From Pseudomonadota bacterium (GTDB lineage Bacteria; Pseudomonadota; Alphaproteobacteria; Rhizobiales; Xanthobacteraceae), in assembly GCA_023391175.1 (NCBI GenBank), contig JAEWBL010000303.1, positions 1 through 25,149 on the forward strand: a stretch of 25,149 nt of DNA, given 5' to 3'. Under the pieces are notes generated by a model. It did not search any database. It saw only the letters and a program-made list of their open reading frames with translations, and had not been told where the DNA came from. The position numbers and the translations under genes were made by a program. Below are positions 15,209-22,908 of this stretch, in pieces. Each line of letters starts with the position of its first letter. Positions within the stretch are counted from its first letter, which is position 1.

Positions 15209-15985
15209 ATGACCTACGAGACCATCCTCACGGCCACGGACGGCGCCGTCGGCATCATCACCCTCAACCGACCCGAGGCGCTGAATGCCCTGGACAGCCG
15301 GATCACCGCCGAGCTGTCCCACGCGGCGGCAGCCTTCGACGCCGACCGCACCATCGGCGCCATCGTCGTCACCGGCTCGGAGCGGGCGTTCGCCGCCGGG
15401 GCCGACATCAAGGAGATCAAGGACAAGACATTCGCCGAGGTCTACGAGGAGCAGCTCATCACCGCTACCTGGGAAGGCCTTTCGCGGGTCCGCAAGCCCA
15501 CCATCGCGGCGGTGTCGGGCCATGCCATCGGCGGGGGCTGCGAGCTGGCCCTGATGTGCGACATCATCATCGCGTCGGAGACCGCGCGGTTCGCGCTGCC
15601 GGAAACCACCATCGGCATCATTCCCGGCGCGGGCGGAACCCAGCGGCTCACGCGCATCGTCGGCAAGGCCGTGGCCATGGACATGATCCTCACCGGCCGG
15701 GCGCTGTCCGCCGGAGAGGCGCTGGCGATGGGCCTCGTCAGCCGCGTGGTGCCGGCCGGCACCCATGTCGCCGAGGCGGTGGCGATCGCCGCTCGGATTT
15801 CCGGCTCGTCCCGGCCCGTGGTCCGCCTCGCCAAGGAGGCCGTGAACCAGGCCTATGAGACGCATCTCCAGGAGGGCCTCTATGTGGAACGCAGGCTCCT
15901 CTATTCCACCTTTGCCCTTGAGGACCGGCGCGAGGGGATGAACGCCTTCGCGGAAAAACGCCGGCCGACGTTCCGCAACATCTAG
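15209..15985 (+). CDS. badK: enoyl-CoA hydratase, cyclohex-1-ene-1-carboxyl-CoA hydratase-like
   Basis: This 258-residue crotonase would add water to cyclohex-1-ene-1-carboxyl-CoA to give 2-hydroxycyclohexane-1-carboxyl-CoA, the BadH substrate. It has the FAAGADIKEI oxyanion-hole segment (61-70), GGGCELALMCD with Glu112 and LPETTIGIIPGAGGTQRL with Glu132, so both catalytic Glu of true hydratases are present. The ATG at 15209 has only a weak GTGAGAA upstream. BadK is assigned by elimination: it is the only stand-alone hydratase in a locus that otherwise has every named CHC enzyme. A straight-chain enoyl-CoA hydratase (FadB1/PaaF type) would look much the same. Its TAG stop overlaps the stop of the convergent TetR gene within a shared CTAG. 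Confidence 0.82.
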   Translation: MTYETILTATDGAVGIITLNRPEALNALDSRITAELSHAAAAFDADRTIGAIVVTGSERAFAAGADIKEIKDKTFAEVYEEQLITATWEGLSRVRKPTIAAVSGHAIGGGCELALMCDIIIASETARFALPETTIGIIPGAGGTQRLTRIVGKAVAMDMILTGRALSAGEALAMGLVSRVVPAGTHVAEAVAIAARISGSSRPVVRLAKEAVNQAYETHLQEGLYVERRLLYSTFALEDRREGMNAFAEKRRPTFRNI

Positions 15986-16749
15986 CCCGGCGGTCGACGC
16001 CGGACCGCGCCGGCACCGGCAGGCGCCGCCGGCGGCGAACCGCACATCGCCTCAAGGCCGGCGGTGACGAACCGCACGAAATCCTCGAACAGCGCCGGAT
16101 CGCCCGCCGTCGCCCGGCCATCGGACAGGCGTTCGATGCGCTTGTCGGCCACGTACATCAAGAGGGCCCCGACCGCATACTCGTAGGCCCAGAGCAGCCG
16201 GTCATGCGGGCAACCGGGAAGCGCGACGGCCATGGCCTCCAAAAAGGCGCGGACCAGCGGATCATAGAAGCGCTCGATGGTCTCGGTGGCTTCCGGGCCG
16301 GGGTCCCAGGCGGTGCGGGCGACCAGCAGGGAGAAGCTGTCGCCGCTCGCCGAGCCGTGCAGCCGCACCACCGGTTCCGCCCAGGCCGTGACGATCTCGG
16401 CGACCCGCCCCTCCCCGGGGCCACGCGCCCCGATTTCGCGGATGCGGGAAATGCGCTCGTCCAGATTGGCCTGGCGATGGGCGAAGACGGTGGCGAGCAA
16501 TTCCGGCTTGCGACCGAAATAATAGCCCACCAGCGCCACTGGCACACCGGCGCGGGCGGCGATATCGCGCACCGAGACCGCGGCATAGCCCCGTTCGGCA
16601 AAGAGAAATTCCGCGCTGGCCAGAATGTCCTGCCGGCGATCGGGCCGCTGCGGGTCACCGGGCGCGACCGCCGAGCGGCGCGCGCCTTTCCTGCGCCCGG
16701 ACGGCGAGGCGGAGCGCCTGGCGGCGGATGTCTTCGTCTTCGTCTCCAT
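15982..16749 (-). CDS. TetR/AcrR-family transcriptional regulator
   Basis: This 255-residue regulator has a basic N-terminal tail of about 38 residues. The TetR helix-turn-helix follows: RRQDILASAEFLFAERGYAAVSVRDIAARAGV and VGYYFGRKPELLATVF. The C-terminal ligand domain has no recognisable specificity. It is divergent from the cyclase/BKACE operon, with 173 bp between start codons. TGTAC repeats in that interval cover a promoter for this gene, so it probably represses both itself and the operon. The start at 16749 is preceded by AAAAGG. The C-terminal tail is rich in Ala, Pro and Arg. Confidence 0.88.
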   Translation of the reverse strand: METKTKTSAARRSASPSGRRKGARRSAVAPGDPQRPDRRQDILASAEFLFAERGYAAVSVRDIAARAGVPVALVGYYFGRKPELLATVFAHRQANLDERISRIREIGARGPGEGRVAEIVTAWAEPVVRLHGSASGDSFSLLVARTAWDPGPEATETIERFYDPLVRAFLEAMAVALPGCPHDRLLWAYEYAVGALLMYVADKRIERLSDGRATAGDPALFEDFVRFVTAGLEAMCGSPPAAPAGAGAVRRRPPG

Positions 16750-16833
16750 GGGCCTTTTCTAGCGTTGCCGCTGCATCCGCACCAGCCGCGGCGTCACACG
16801 AGGCGGCAAAGGCGGCGCCCCGCCTACTCCATC

Positions 16834-16870
16834 TTGTACAATCGTACAATAACCTGTACGCCTGTACAAA
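16834..16870. promoter_or_regulatory. TGTAC-repeat operator cluster and TetR-gene promoter
   Basis: TTGTACAATCGTACAA (16834-16849) is an inverted repeat of TTGTAC with a 4-base spacer. TGTACGCCTGTACA (16855-16868) adds two more TGTAC units, giving four GTAC half-sites in 37 bp. On the minus strand TTGTAC (16864-16869) and TACGAT (16841-16846) are spaced 17 bp, a plausible promoter for the TetR gene lying wholly inside the repeats. Binding by the adjacent TetR protein is inferred. Confidence 0.6.
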
Positions 16871-16922
16871 ATGAAGCCTGCAAGAGCGATGCTCACGCTC
16901 GGGGCCGGGAGGACGAGACGCC

Positions 16923-17696
16923 GTGCCAAGATTCGTCGACATCTCCATTCCGCTGGAAAACGACGTGCCCGCCGACCCGCCCTTCCAGCGGGTCCGCATC
17001 GACTATTCCGTCCACACGGAAACCGCGGCCACCCTCTGCGCCGCCTTCCCCGGCCTCACGCCCGAGCAGCTTCCCGAGGGCATGGGCTGGGCGGTGGAGA
17101 CGGCTCACATCTCCACCCACAATGGCACCCATGTGGATGCCCCCTGGCATTATCACCCCACCATGGACGGCGGGGCCCGCGCCATCACCATCGACGAGAT
17201 CCCGCTCGACTGGTGCTTCCGCCCCGGCGTGAAGCTGGACTTCCGCCACCTGCCCGACGGCCATGTGGTGACGCCGGCCGAGATCGACGCGGAGCTGGCC
17301 CGCATCGGCCACACGCTGAGCCCCCTCGACATCGTGGTGGCCAACACCGCCGCCGGCACGGCCTATGGTCAGGCCGATTACATCGACAAGGGCTGCGGCT
17401 TCGGCCGGGATGCGACGCTCCATCTGGTGAACCAGGGCGTGCGCGTTGTCGGCACGGACAGCTGGAGCTGGGACGCGCCCTTCTCCTTTACGGCCCGCCG
17501 CTTCGCCGAGACGGGCGATGCCTCCCTGATCTGGGAAGGCCACAAGGCCGGGCGCGAGAAGGGCTATTGCCAGATCGAGAAGCTGCACAATCTCGAAGCG
17601 CTACCCTCGACCGGCTTCACCATCAGCTGCTTCCCGGTGAAGGTGCGCGCCGCCTCCGCCGGCTGGACGCGGGCCGTCGCCATCCTTCCCGATTGA
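16923..17696 (+). CDS. cyclase-family metal-dependent hydrolase (KynB-like fold)
   Basis: This 257-residue member of the cyclase family groups with kynurenine formamidase KynB and isatin hydrolase. It carries the metal motif HNGTHVDAPWH with His66, His70, Asp72 and His76. Such enzymes use Zn or Mn to hydrolyse cyclic or linear amides and related bonds. The start is a GTG with GGGAGGA about 9 bp upstream. It is the first gene of the plus-strand operon, 23 bp before the BKACE gene, and faces the TetR gene. No kynurenine-pathway neighbour is present, so formamidase activity on N-formylkynurenine is not supported. I infer hydrolysis of a catabolic lactam, amide or similar intermediate. Confidence 0.85.
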   Translation: MPRFVDISIPLENDVPADPPFQRVRIDYSVHTETAATLCAAFPGLTPEQLPEGMGWAVETAHISTHNGTHVDAPWHYHPTMDGGARAITIDEIPLDWCFRPGVKLDFRHLPDGHVVTPAEIDAELARIGHTLSPLDIVVANTAAGTAYGQADYIDKGCGFGRDATLHLVNQGVRVVGTDSWSWDAPFSFTARRFAETGDASLIWEGHKAGREKGYCQIEKLHNLEALPSTGFTISCFPVKVRAASAGWTRAVAILPD

Positions 17697-17719
17697 ACGC
17701 ATTTTCGCGGAGACATGTC

Positions 17720-18646
17720 TTGAGCAAGGTCATCATCACCTGCGCGGTGACGGGCGGCATTCACACGCCCACCATGTCGGACGCGCTGCCCATCACGCCC
17801 AACGAGATCGCCGAGCAGGCCATCGCCGCGGCGGAAGCCGGCGCCGCCATCCTGCACCTGCACGCCCGTGACCCCAAGGACGGGCGGCCGACGCCCGATC
17901 CGGCCGTGTTCATGGAATTCCTGCCGCGCATCAAGCAGGCGACCGATGCGGTCATCAACATCACCACCGGCGGCGGCCTGAACATGACGGTGGAGGACCG
18001 CCTCGCCGCGCCGCTCAAGGCCGCGCCGGAGATGTGCTCCCTGAACATGGGCTCCATGAACTTCGCTTTGCACCCGCTGGCGAAGCGCTATTCCAACTGG
18101 AAGCACGAGTGGGAGGAGCCCTACCTCACCGGCACGAAGGACTTCATCTTCCGCAACACGTTCGGCGACATCGAGCGCATCTACAAGATGCTGGGCGAGG
18201 AGCACGGCACCAAATTCGAGCATGAATGCTACGATGTGGGCCACCTCTACAATCTCGCCCACTGCCTCGACCAGGGCTGGTTCCGCCCGCCGGTGTTCCT
18301 GCAGCTCATCTTCGGCATTCTCGGCGGCATCGGGCCCGACGTGGACAATCTGATGTTCATGAAGCGCACGGCGGACAAGCTGTTCGGCAAGGACTATCAC
18401 TGGTCCGTGCTCGCCGCCGGCCGCCACCAGATGCCGTTCGCGACGCAGGCGGCCATGATGGGCGGCAACGTGCGGGTGGGGCTGGAGGACAGCCTGTTCA
18501 TCGGCCGCGGCAAGCTCGCCTCCTCCAATGCCGAGCAGGTGGCGAAGATCCGCCGTATCCTGGAAGAACTGGGCCACGAGATCGCCACCCCGGACGAAGC
18601 CCGCGCCACCCTCGGCCTCAAGGGCGCCGACAAGGTGAGCTTCTAG
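17720..18646 (+). CDS. BKACE (DUF849) beta-keto acid cleavage enzyme
   Basis: This 308-residue TIM-barrel enzyme condenses a beta-keto acid with acetyl-CoA and cleaves it to acetoacetate plus a new acyl-CoA. The metal and active-site motifs match 3-keto-5-aminohexanoate cleavage enzyme closely: His46 and His48 in LHLHARD, NITTGGG near 80-86, and Arg252, Glu256 and Asp257 in VRVGLEDS. It is about 30 residues longer than Kce; I see an extra segment rich in Trp, Lys and Glu around 120-150. Translation must begin at TTG 17720, because no in-frame ATG or GTG lies between it and the upstream gene; GGAG lies 7 bp upstream. The substrate is unknown and is set by the family subgroup. Neighbouring hydrolases suggest it finishes a short ring- or lactone-opening route. 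Confidence 0.9.
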   Translation: MSKVIITCAVTGGIHTPTMSDALPITPNEIAEQAIAAAEAGAAILHLHARDPKDGRPTPDPAVFMEFLPRIKQATDAVINITTGGGLNMTVEDRLAAPLKAAPEMCSLNMGSMNFALHPLAKRYSNWKHEWEEPYLTGTKDFIFRNTFGDIERIYKMLGEEHGTKFEHECYDVGHLYNLAHCLDQGWFRPPVFLQLIFGILGGIGPDVDNLMFMKRTADKLFGKDYHWSVLAAGRHQMPFATQAAMMGGNVRVGLEDSLFIGRGKLASSNAEQVAKIRRILEELGHEIATPDEARATLGLKGADKVSF

Positions 18647-18662
18647 AAAGGGCAGCAACGCC

Positions 18663-19679
18663 ATGGCATCGCCCAACCCCATCGACGGCTTTACGGTCGA
18701 CCCCGCCGCCATCGCCTACGTGGGCGAGGGCCTTCAGCGTCCCGAGTGCATTCTCGCCGAGCGCGACGGTTCGCTCTGGAGCGCGGACGCGCGTGGCGGG
18801 GTGGTGCACATCCGCCCCGACGGCACCCAGACGCTGATCGCGCAGAGCGAGGCGACGCACTTCGCCTCCGCCACCGACGAGGAGACCCGCTTTGTCGCCG
18901 GCACCCTGCCGAATGGCCTCGCCTTCGCCCGCAATGGCGACATCCTCATCTCCAATTTCGGCACCGACCGGCTGGAGATCATGACCCGCGACGGCCAGTC
19001 CCGTGTGCTCGCCGACACCATCGACGGCACGCCCATCGGCAAGGTCAATTTCGTGCTGCGCGACAGAAGGGACCGCATCTGGCTCACCATCTCCACCCGC
19101 ATCAAGAACTGGATGCAGGCCATGAGCCCGAACGTCTCCGACGGCTATGTGGCGCTCTATGAGAACGGCCATCTGCGCATCGTTGCCGACGGCTTCTGCT
19201 TCACCAACGAGATCCGCTTCGACGCCAAGGAGGAATGGCTCTATGTGGTGGAGACGGGCGGCAAGCGGGTGACGCGCCTCAGGGCGCTGCCCAATGGCGA
19301 CCTCGTGGACCGCGAGACCTTCGGCCCCTCGGACCACGGCGCCTTCATCGACGGCATCGCCTTCGACGCTTATGGCAACCTCTGGGGCACCCATGTGATG
19401 ACGGACCGCATCTTCGCCATCACCCCCGATGGCGACCTGCGCATCATCCTCGACGACGATCGCGGCAGCGCCGCCGGCAAGGCGCTGATGGCGGCGTTGG
19501 ATAAAGACGCCGTGACGCCCGAGCTGATGCTCGCCTGCGGCGGCACCATTGCCCCGTGGTTCGCCAGCGTGACCTTCGGCGGACCGGACCTGAAAACCGT
19601 CTATGTGGGCAGCCTGCGCGGCACCCGCATTCCCTTCTTCCGTTCCCCGGTGGCGGGCCTGCCCATGGTCCACTGGTGA
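18663..19679 (+). CDS. SMP-30/gluconolactonase/LRE family hydrolase
   Basis: This 338-residue six-bladed beta-propeller has the metal-ligand set expected for SMP-30 lactonases: Glu28 in RPECI, Asn129 in GKVNF, Asn182 in TNEIRF and Asp230 in FIDGIAFDAYGNLWG. Members hydrolyse sugar lactones and other lactones or esters. It starts 16 bp after the BKACE stop and ends 37 bp before the binding-protein gene, so the four genes form one operon. No export signal is evident, so it is probably cytosolic. Together with the cyclase-type hydrolase it suggests that a cyclic ester or amide is opened before BKACE cleavage. Confidence 0.85.
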   Translation: MASPNPIDGFTVDPAAIAYVGEGLQRPECILAERDGSLWSADARGGVVHIRPDGTQTLIAQSEATHFASATDEETRFVAGTLPNGLAFARNGDILISNFGTDRLEIMTRDGQSRVLADTIDGTPIGKVNFVLRDRRDRIWLTISTRIKNWMQAMSPNVSDGYVALYENGHLRIVADGFCFTNEIRFDAKEEWLYVVETGGKRVTRLRALPNGDLVDRETFGPSDHGAFIDGIAFDAYGNLWGTHVMTDRIFAITPDGDLRIILDDDRGSAAGKALMAALDKDAVTPELMLACGGTIAPWFASVTFGGPDLKTVYVGSLRGTRIPFFRSPVAGLPMVHW

Positions 19680-19716
19680 GGGACGATCAATGACAAGAAC
19701 GACCGGGAGGACATCC

Positions 19717-20952
19717 ATGACAGCGAAATTCGGCCCCCTCGCTCTAGCTCTTGCGGCGGGCCTCGCCGCAGCTCCGGCGGCGGCGGAAATCTCCGGCGGC
19801 ACGGTGAAGGTGGGCGTGCTCACCGACATGTCCGGCGTCTATTCCGACATCACGGGCAAGGGCTCGCTCATCGCCGCACAGATGGCCATCGATGATTGCC
19901 TGAAGGCCGAATGCGCCGGCATGAAGATCGAGATGGTCTCCGCCGATCACCAGAACAAGGCGGACATCGCCTCCGCCACCGCGCGCAAGTGGATCGATCA
20001 GGAGGGCGTGGACGTCCTCGCCGACATGTCCAACGCCTCCATCCAGCTCGCCATCGCGCCGCTGGTGAAGGAGAAGAACCGCGTCGCCCTCTTCCCCGGC
20101 GGCACCGCGCGCCTCACCGGCGATGCGTGCCAGCCCGGCCATGTGGTGCAATGGATGTGGGACACCTATGTGCAGGTGGCCGGCATCGCCAACCGCCTCA
20201 CGCAGCCCGGCACCTCCTGGTATCTCGTGACGGCGGACTATGCCCTCGGCCAGCAGTTGGAAGCGGACGCCAAGACGGTGGTCGGCAAGAAGGGCGGCAA
20301 GGTGCTCGGCTCCGTGCGCCATCCCTTCCCGGCGGTGGACCTTTCCTCACCCTTGCTCACCGCGCAGGGCTCGGGCGCGGACATCATCGCCCTCGCCAAC
20401 GCCGGCAATGACACGGTGACGGGCATCAAGACCGCCCGCGAATTCGGCATCACCACCTCCAAGCAGAAGCTCGTCGCCTTCTTCCTCACCGCGCTGGACG
20501 TGAAGAGCGTGGGCCTGCCGGTGGCGCAGGGCACGCTGCTGTCGGAAGGCTTCTACTGGGACCTCGACGACGGCACCCGCGCCTTCTCCGAGCGCTTCAA
20601 GGCGCAGAACGGCAAGATCCCCTCCGCAATCCATGCCGGCGTCTATTCTTCCGTGCTGCACTATCTGAAGTCGGTGGCGGCGACGAAGAGCGATGATGCC
20701 GAGACCGTGGTGAAGAAGATGGGCGAACTGCCCATCAAGGACGACGTGGTGCGCAACGCCAAGCTCCGCGAGGACGGGCGCATGGTCCACGATTTCTACG
20801 TCTTCGAGGTGAAGTCCCCCGAGGCCTCCAAGGGCGAGTGGGACCTCTACAAGCTGGTCGCCACGCTGCCCGGCGACGAGGCCTTCCGCCCCCTCTCCGA
20901 GAGCGCCTGTCCCGCGGTGATCGCCGCGCGTGGGGAGAAGAAGGCGAATTGA
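19717..20952 (+). CDS. periplasmic ABC transporter substrate-binding protein, paralogue of the one at 3953-5155
   Basis: This 411-residue type I periplasmic binding protein has a signal peptide (hydrophobic core about 6-20, likely cut after AAA at residue 23) and a mature domain starting ISGGTVKVGVLTDMSGVYSDITG. The ATG at 19717 is chosen over 19690 because GGGAGG lies 6 bp upstream. Shared blocks with the other binding protein (HQNKADI, WIDQEGVDV, HAGVYSS, HYLK, KGEWD) show common ancestry. It is the last gene of the cyclase/BKACE/lactonase operon and is followed by a strong hairpin. It probably delivers the operon's substrate, or a precursor of it, to a Liv-type importer encoded elsewhere. 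Confidence 0.88.
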   Translation: MTAKFGPLALALAAGLAAAPAAAEISGGTVKVGVLTDMSGVYSDITGKGSLIAAQMAIDDCLKAECAGMKIEMVSADHQNKADIASATARKWIDQEGVDVLADMSNASIQLAIAPLVKEKNRVALFPGGTARLTGDACQPGHVVQWMWDTYVQVAGIANRLTQPGTSWYLVTADYALGQQLEADAKTVVGKKGGKVLGSVRHPFPAVDLSSPLLTAQGSGADIIALANAGNDTVTGIKTAREFGITTSKQKLVAFFLTALDVKSVGLPVAQGTLLSEGFYWDLDDGTRAFSERFKAQNGKIPSAIHAGVYSSVLHYLKSVAATKSDDAETVVKKMGELPIKDDVVRNAKLREDGRMVHDFYVFEVKSPEASKGEWDLYKLVATLPGDEAFRPLSESACPAVIAARGEKKAN

Positions 20953-20957
20953 CATCA

Positions 20958-20981
20958 AGGGCCGCGCCCCTGCGCGGCCCT
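20958..20981 (+). terminator. GC-rich hairpin terminator after the binding-protein gene
   Basis: AGGGCCGCGC and GCGCGGCCCT form a perfect 10-bp stem around a 4-base CCCT loop, 6 bp after the stop codon. The following GTTCCCCC has few T residues, so termination may be only partly intrinsic. It also separates this operon from the convergent LysR gene. Confidence 0.65.
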
Positions 20982-21021
20982 GTTCCCCCATCATCCGTGA
21001 CGGCCGCCAATCGTCCGCCGG

Positions 21022-21939
21022 TCATGACGCCCACACGGGGGGACTGCCGATGAACGTGCGCAACGCCTCGGAAAAAGCTCGCACCTTCGCGCTTGGTTGC
21101 GGCAGGGCACGCAGGAGATAGATGCCCGCGGCCCCTTCGTTCCAGGATTCGCCCCCGACCGGCAGGCGCACGAGCTTGCGGGCCCTCACGTCCGGGCCGA
21201 CGACCCAGCTCGGCAGAAATGCGATCCCCAGACCCGCCTCGGCCGCCGCGCGCTGGGCTTCGAAATCATCCGAACGAAAGGTCACCGTTCCAGTCCCGGC
21301 ATGGCCGGCCGGGCGGCCGAGCACATCGCGCCAGCCGAGGAGGTCGGCGCCGTGCAGCTTGTCGATCAGCCGGTGCGTTGGCAGGTCTTCTGCGCTGTCG
21401 GGCCTGCCGGCCCGCTTCAGATAGTCCGGGCTCGCCACCAGCTGGCGCTCCAAGGGCGCCACCTTGGTCGCGATCAGCGTGCTGTCGCTCAGCGCGCCCA
21501 TTCGGATGACGACGTCGAGGCGCTCGATGACTGGATCGGCCAGCCGCTCCGTCAGATCGAGTTCGACGTGCAATGCGGGATGCTCGGCCTGCAGGGTAGC
21601 GACGACCGGCAGCACGTAGCGCTTGCCGAAGGAGGGGAAGCAGGCGATCCGCAATGTGCCCGAGACGGAGCCATCGAAGGCGGCCACTTCCGCATGGGTG
21701 TCGGCGAGGTCGTCCAGGTGCCGCTGCGCGCGCTCGTGAAGCCGCTGGCCGGCATCGGTAAGAGTCAGCGCACGAGTCGAGCGGATGAAAAGCGCGACAC
21801 CCAGATCCTCCTCCAGCGCATCGATCTGACGGACGATCGCCGACGGCGTCACGGCGCGTCGTCGCGCGGCCCCGGAGAAACTCCCAGCCCGGACGACATC
21901 CACGAAGGTGGCAAGGAATTCGGCGAAGTGGGGTCTCAT
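21022..21939 (-). CDS. LysR-family transcriptional regulator
   Basis: This 305-residue LysR protein has an N-terminal winged helix (FVDVVRAGSFSGAARRRAVTPSAIVRQIDALEEDLGVALF, about 12-51) and a C-terminal substrate-binding domain beginning near GTLRIACFPSFGKRYVLP. I start it at ATG 21939 because this gives the family length. Longer in-frame starts add up to 70 Arg/Cys-rich residues. The ribosome site is weak. It is divergent from the small gene at 22229 and the oxidoreductase remnant behind it, which is the usual arrangement for a LysR protein and its target. The effector is unknown. Confidence 0.85.
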   Translation of the reverse strand: MRPHFAEFLATFVDVVRAGSFSGAARRRAVTPSAIVRQIDALEEDLGVALFIRSTRALTLTDAGQRLHERAQRHLDDLADTHAEVAAFDGSVSGTLRIACFPSFGKRYVLPVVATLQAEHPALHVELDLTERLADPVIERLDVVIRMGALSDSTLIATKVAPLERQLVASPDYLKRAGRPDSAEDLPTHRLIDKLHGADLLGWRDVLGRPAGHAGTGTVTFRSDDFEAQRAAAEAGLGIAFLPSWVVGPDVRARKLVRLPVGGESWNEGAAGIYLLRALPQPSAKVRAFSEALRTFIGSPPVWAS

Positions 21940-22228
21940 CTTTGCGATCCGGGCAAAGCGATTTGCAGGAGGCTCCGGCTTATCGCCGATGCGGGACACT
22001 CGCATATTCGCAGCGTCACCACATCGGCGGCGCCGCGCCACTCGGCCGGGTTCATCGCAATCGCAGCGCGCCGACGTTCCATCTCGCAAGATATCACTGG
22101 GTCCCAGGCATACTGAAATACGCCGGCACCGGGGCCGCGCGCGGCCCATTCTGTTTCACTGCCTCGCCTATCTGCGTCCCGCGCACGCGAGCCATCTCAT
22201 TCGCACGCTTATCTAGAAGGAAAACTCC
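21940..22228. other. 289-bp divergent region between the LysR gene and the 22229 gene
   Basis: I see no credible gene. LysR-type T-N11-A sites would be expected here, but I cannot single one out. AAGGAAAA just before 22229 is a good ribosome site for the downstream gene. Confidence 0.5.
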
Positions 22229-22777
22229 ATGAAAATTCTGACTGATAAGATCCTCTCGCAGTCTGCCTATACTGCGGAGATCGACGTTCGGTTTGAAAAT
22301 ATCGACATCGCCGAATGGCTGTTCAGTCTGCCGGAAGCGGAATATCTGCGCTGCTGCCCGCCGGACCACATTGGCTCCGGCGTCACGACCACCGACGATG
22401 GTCGCCGCATGGTCATCAATGTGGAGATGATCGGCACCGGCCTCGTCATTCAGCACTACATCGCCGAGGAGGCGACGGCGAACTATTGCCGGATGAACTC
22501 GATCTCCGACGTGTTCACGCCGGTGGGCCGCACGCAGGTCAATGTGCTCTGGGAACTGATGGCCGAGAAGATCGAGGGCGGCAGGACCCGCTACACCAAT
22601 CGAGTCACCTCCCACCCGACCGACGTGTTCATGGATTTCCTCGCCACCGACGGCCAGACCTTCGAGCAGGCGGCCATCGCCCGGCAGGAAGCCGGTGGCG
22701 ATCACAACCGCCGGGAGACGCCGCTCTTCGCCGCCAGCATCGGACGCCGTGCGCTCGCCAGGGCCGCGGCGAAATGA
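22229..22777 (+). CDS. conserved-looking protein of unknown function, divergent from LysR
   Basis: This 182-residue soluble protein has no signal peptide or membrane segment. I do not recognise it with confidence. Alternating beta-strand-like segments (AEIDVRFENIDI, RRMVINVEMIGTGLVIQHYI, TQVNVLWELMAEKI, RTRYTNRVTSHP) would suit a small ligand-binding alpha/beta fold such as SRPBCC, but this is only an impression. A CC pair sits at 47-48. The start has AAGGAAAA 8 bp upstream. Its stop overlaps the ATG of the oxidoreductase remnant as ATGA, so it was translationally coupled to that gene. It is probably controlled by the divergent LysR protein. Confidence 0.7.
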   Translation: MKILTDKILSQSAYTAEIDVRFENIDIAEWLFSLPEAEYLRCCPPDHIGSGVTTTDDGRRMVINVEMIGTGLVIQHYIAEEATANYCRMNSISDVFTPVGRTQVNVLWELMAEKIEGGRTRYTNRVTSHPTDVFMDFLATDGQTFEQAAIARQEAGGDHNRRETPLFAASIGRRALARAAAK

Positions 22778-22908
22778 AAGCGATCGTGTTGGATGCGTTC
22801 GGCCCGGCCGACGTGCTCCATCTCGGCGACGTTTCGATGCCGGGGGTTCGCCCCCCAGGCATTTCGGGCCGCCCGCGTTGCAAAGGCCGAAACCTTTGCG
22901 GCGCTTAG
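22774..22908 (+). pseudogene. 5' remnant of a zinc-type/quinone oxidoreductase (MDR superfamily) gene
   Basis: The first 25 or so codons, MKAIVLDAFGPADVLHLGDV, match the typical start of NADPH:quinone reductase/MDR proteins, which run to about 320-340 residues. Here the frame changes to unrelated sequence after about residue 30 and stops at 44. The rest of the gene is absent: the sequence continues into non-coding bases and then a cytochrome gene. The ATGA overlap with the upstream gene shows the original operon design. A deletion or recombination ending near 22860 is the simplest explanation. Confidence 0.65.

Noticed and set aside
16923..17696. Assignment of the cyclase gene as kynurenine formamidase kynB
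   Set aside because: The metal motif only proves the superfamily, and no kynureninase or tryptophan dioxygenase gene is nearby.
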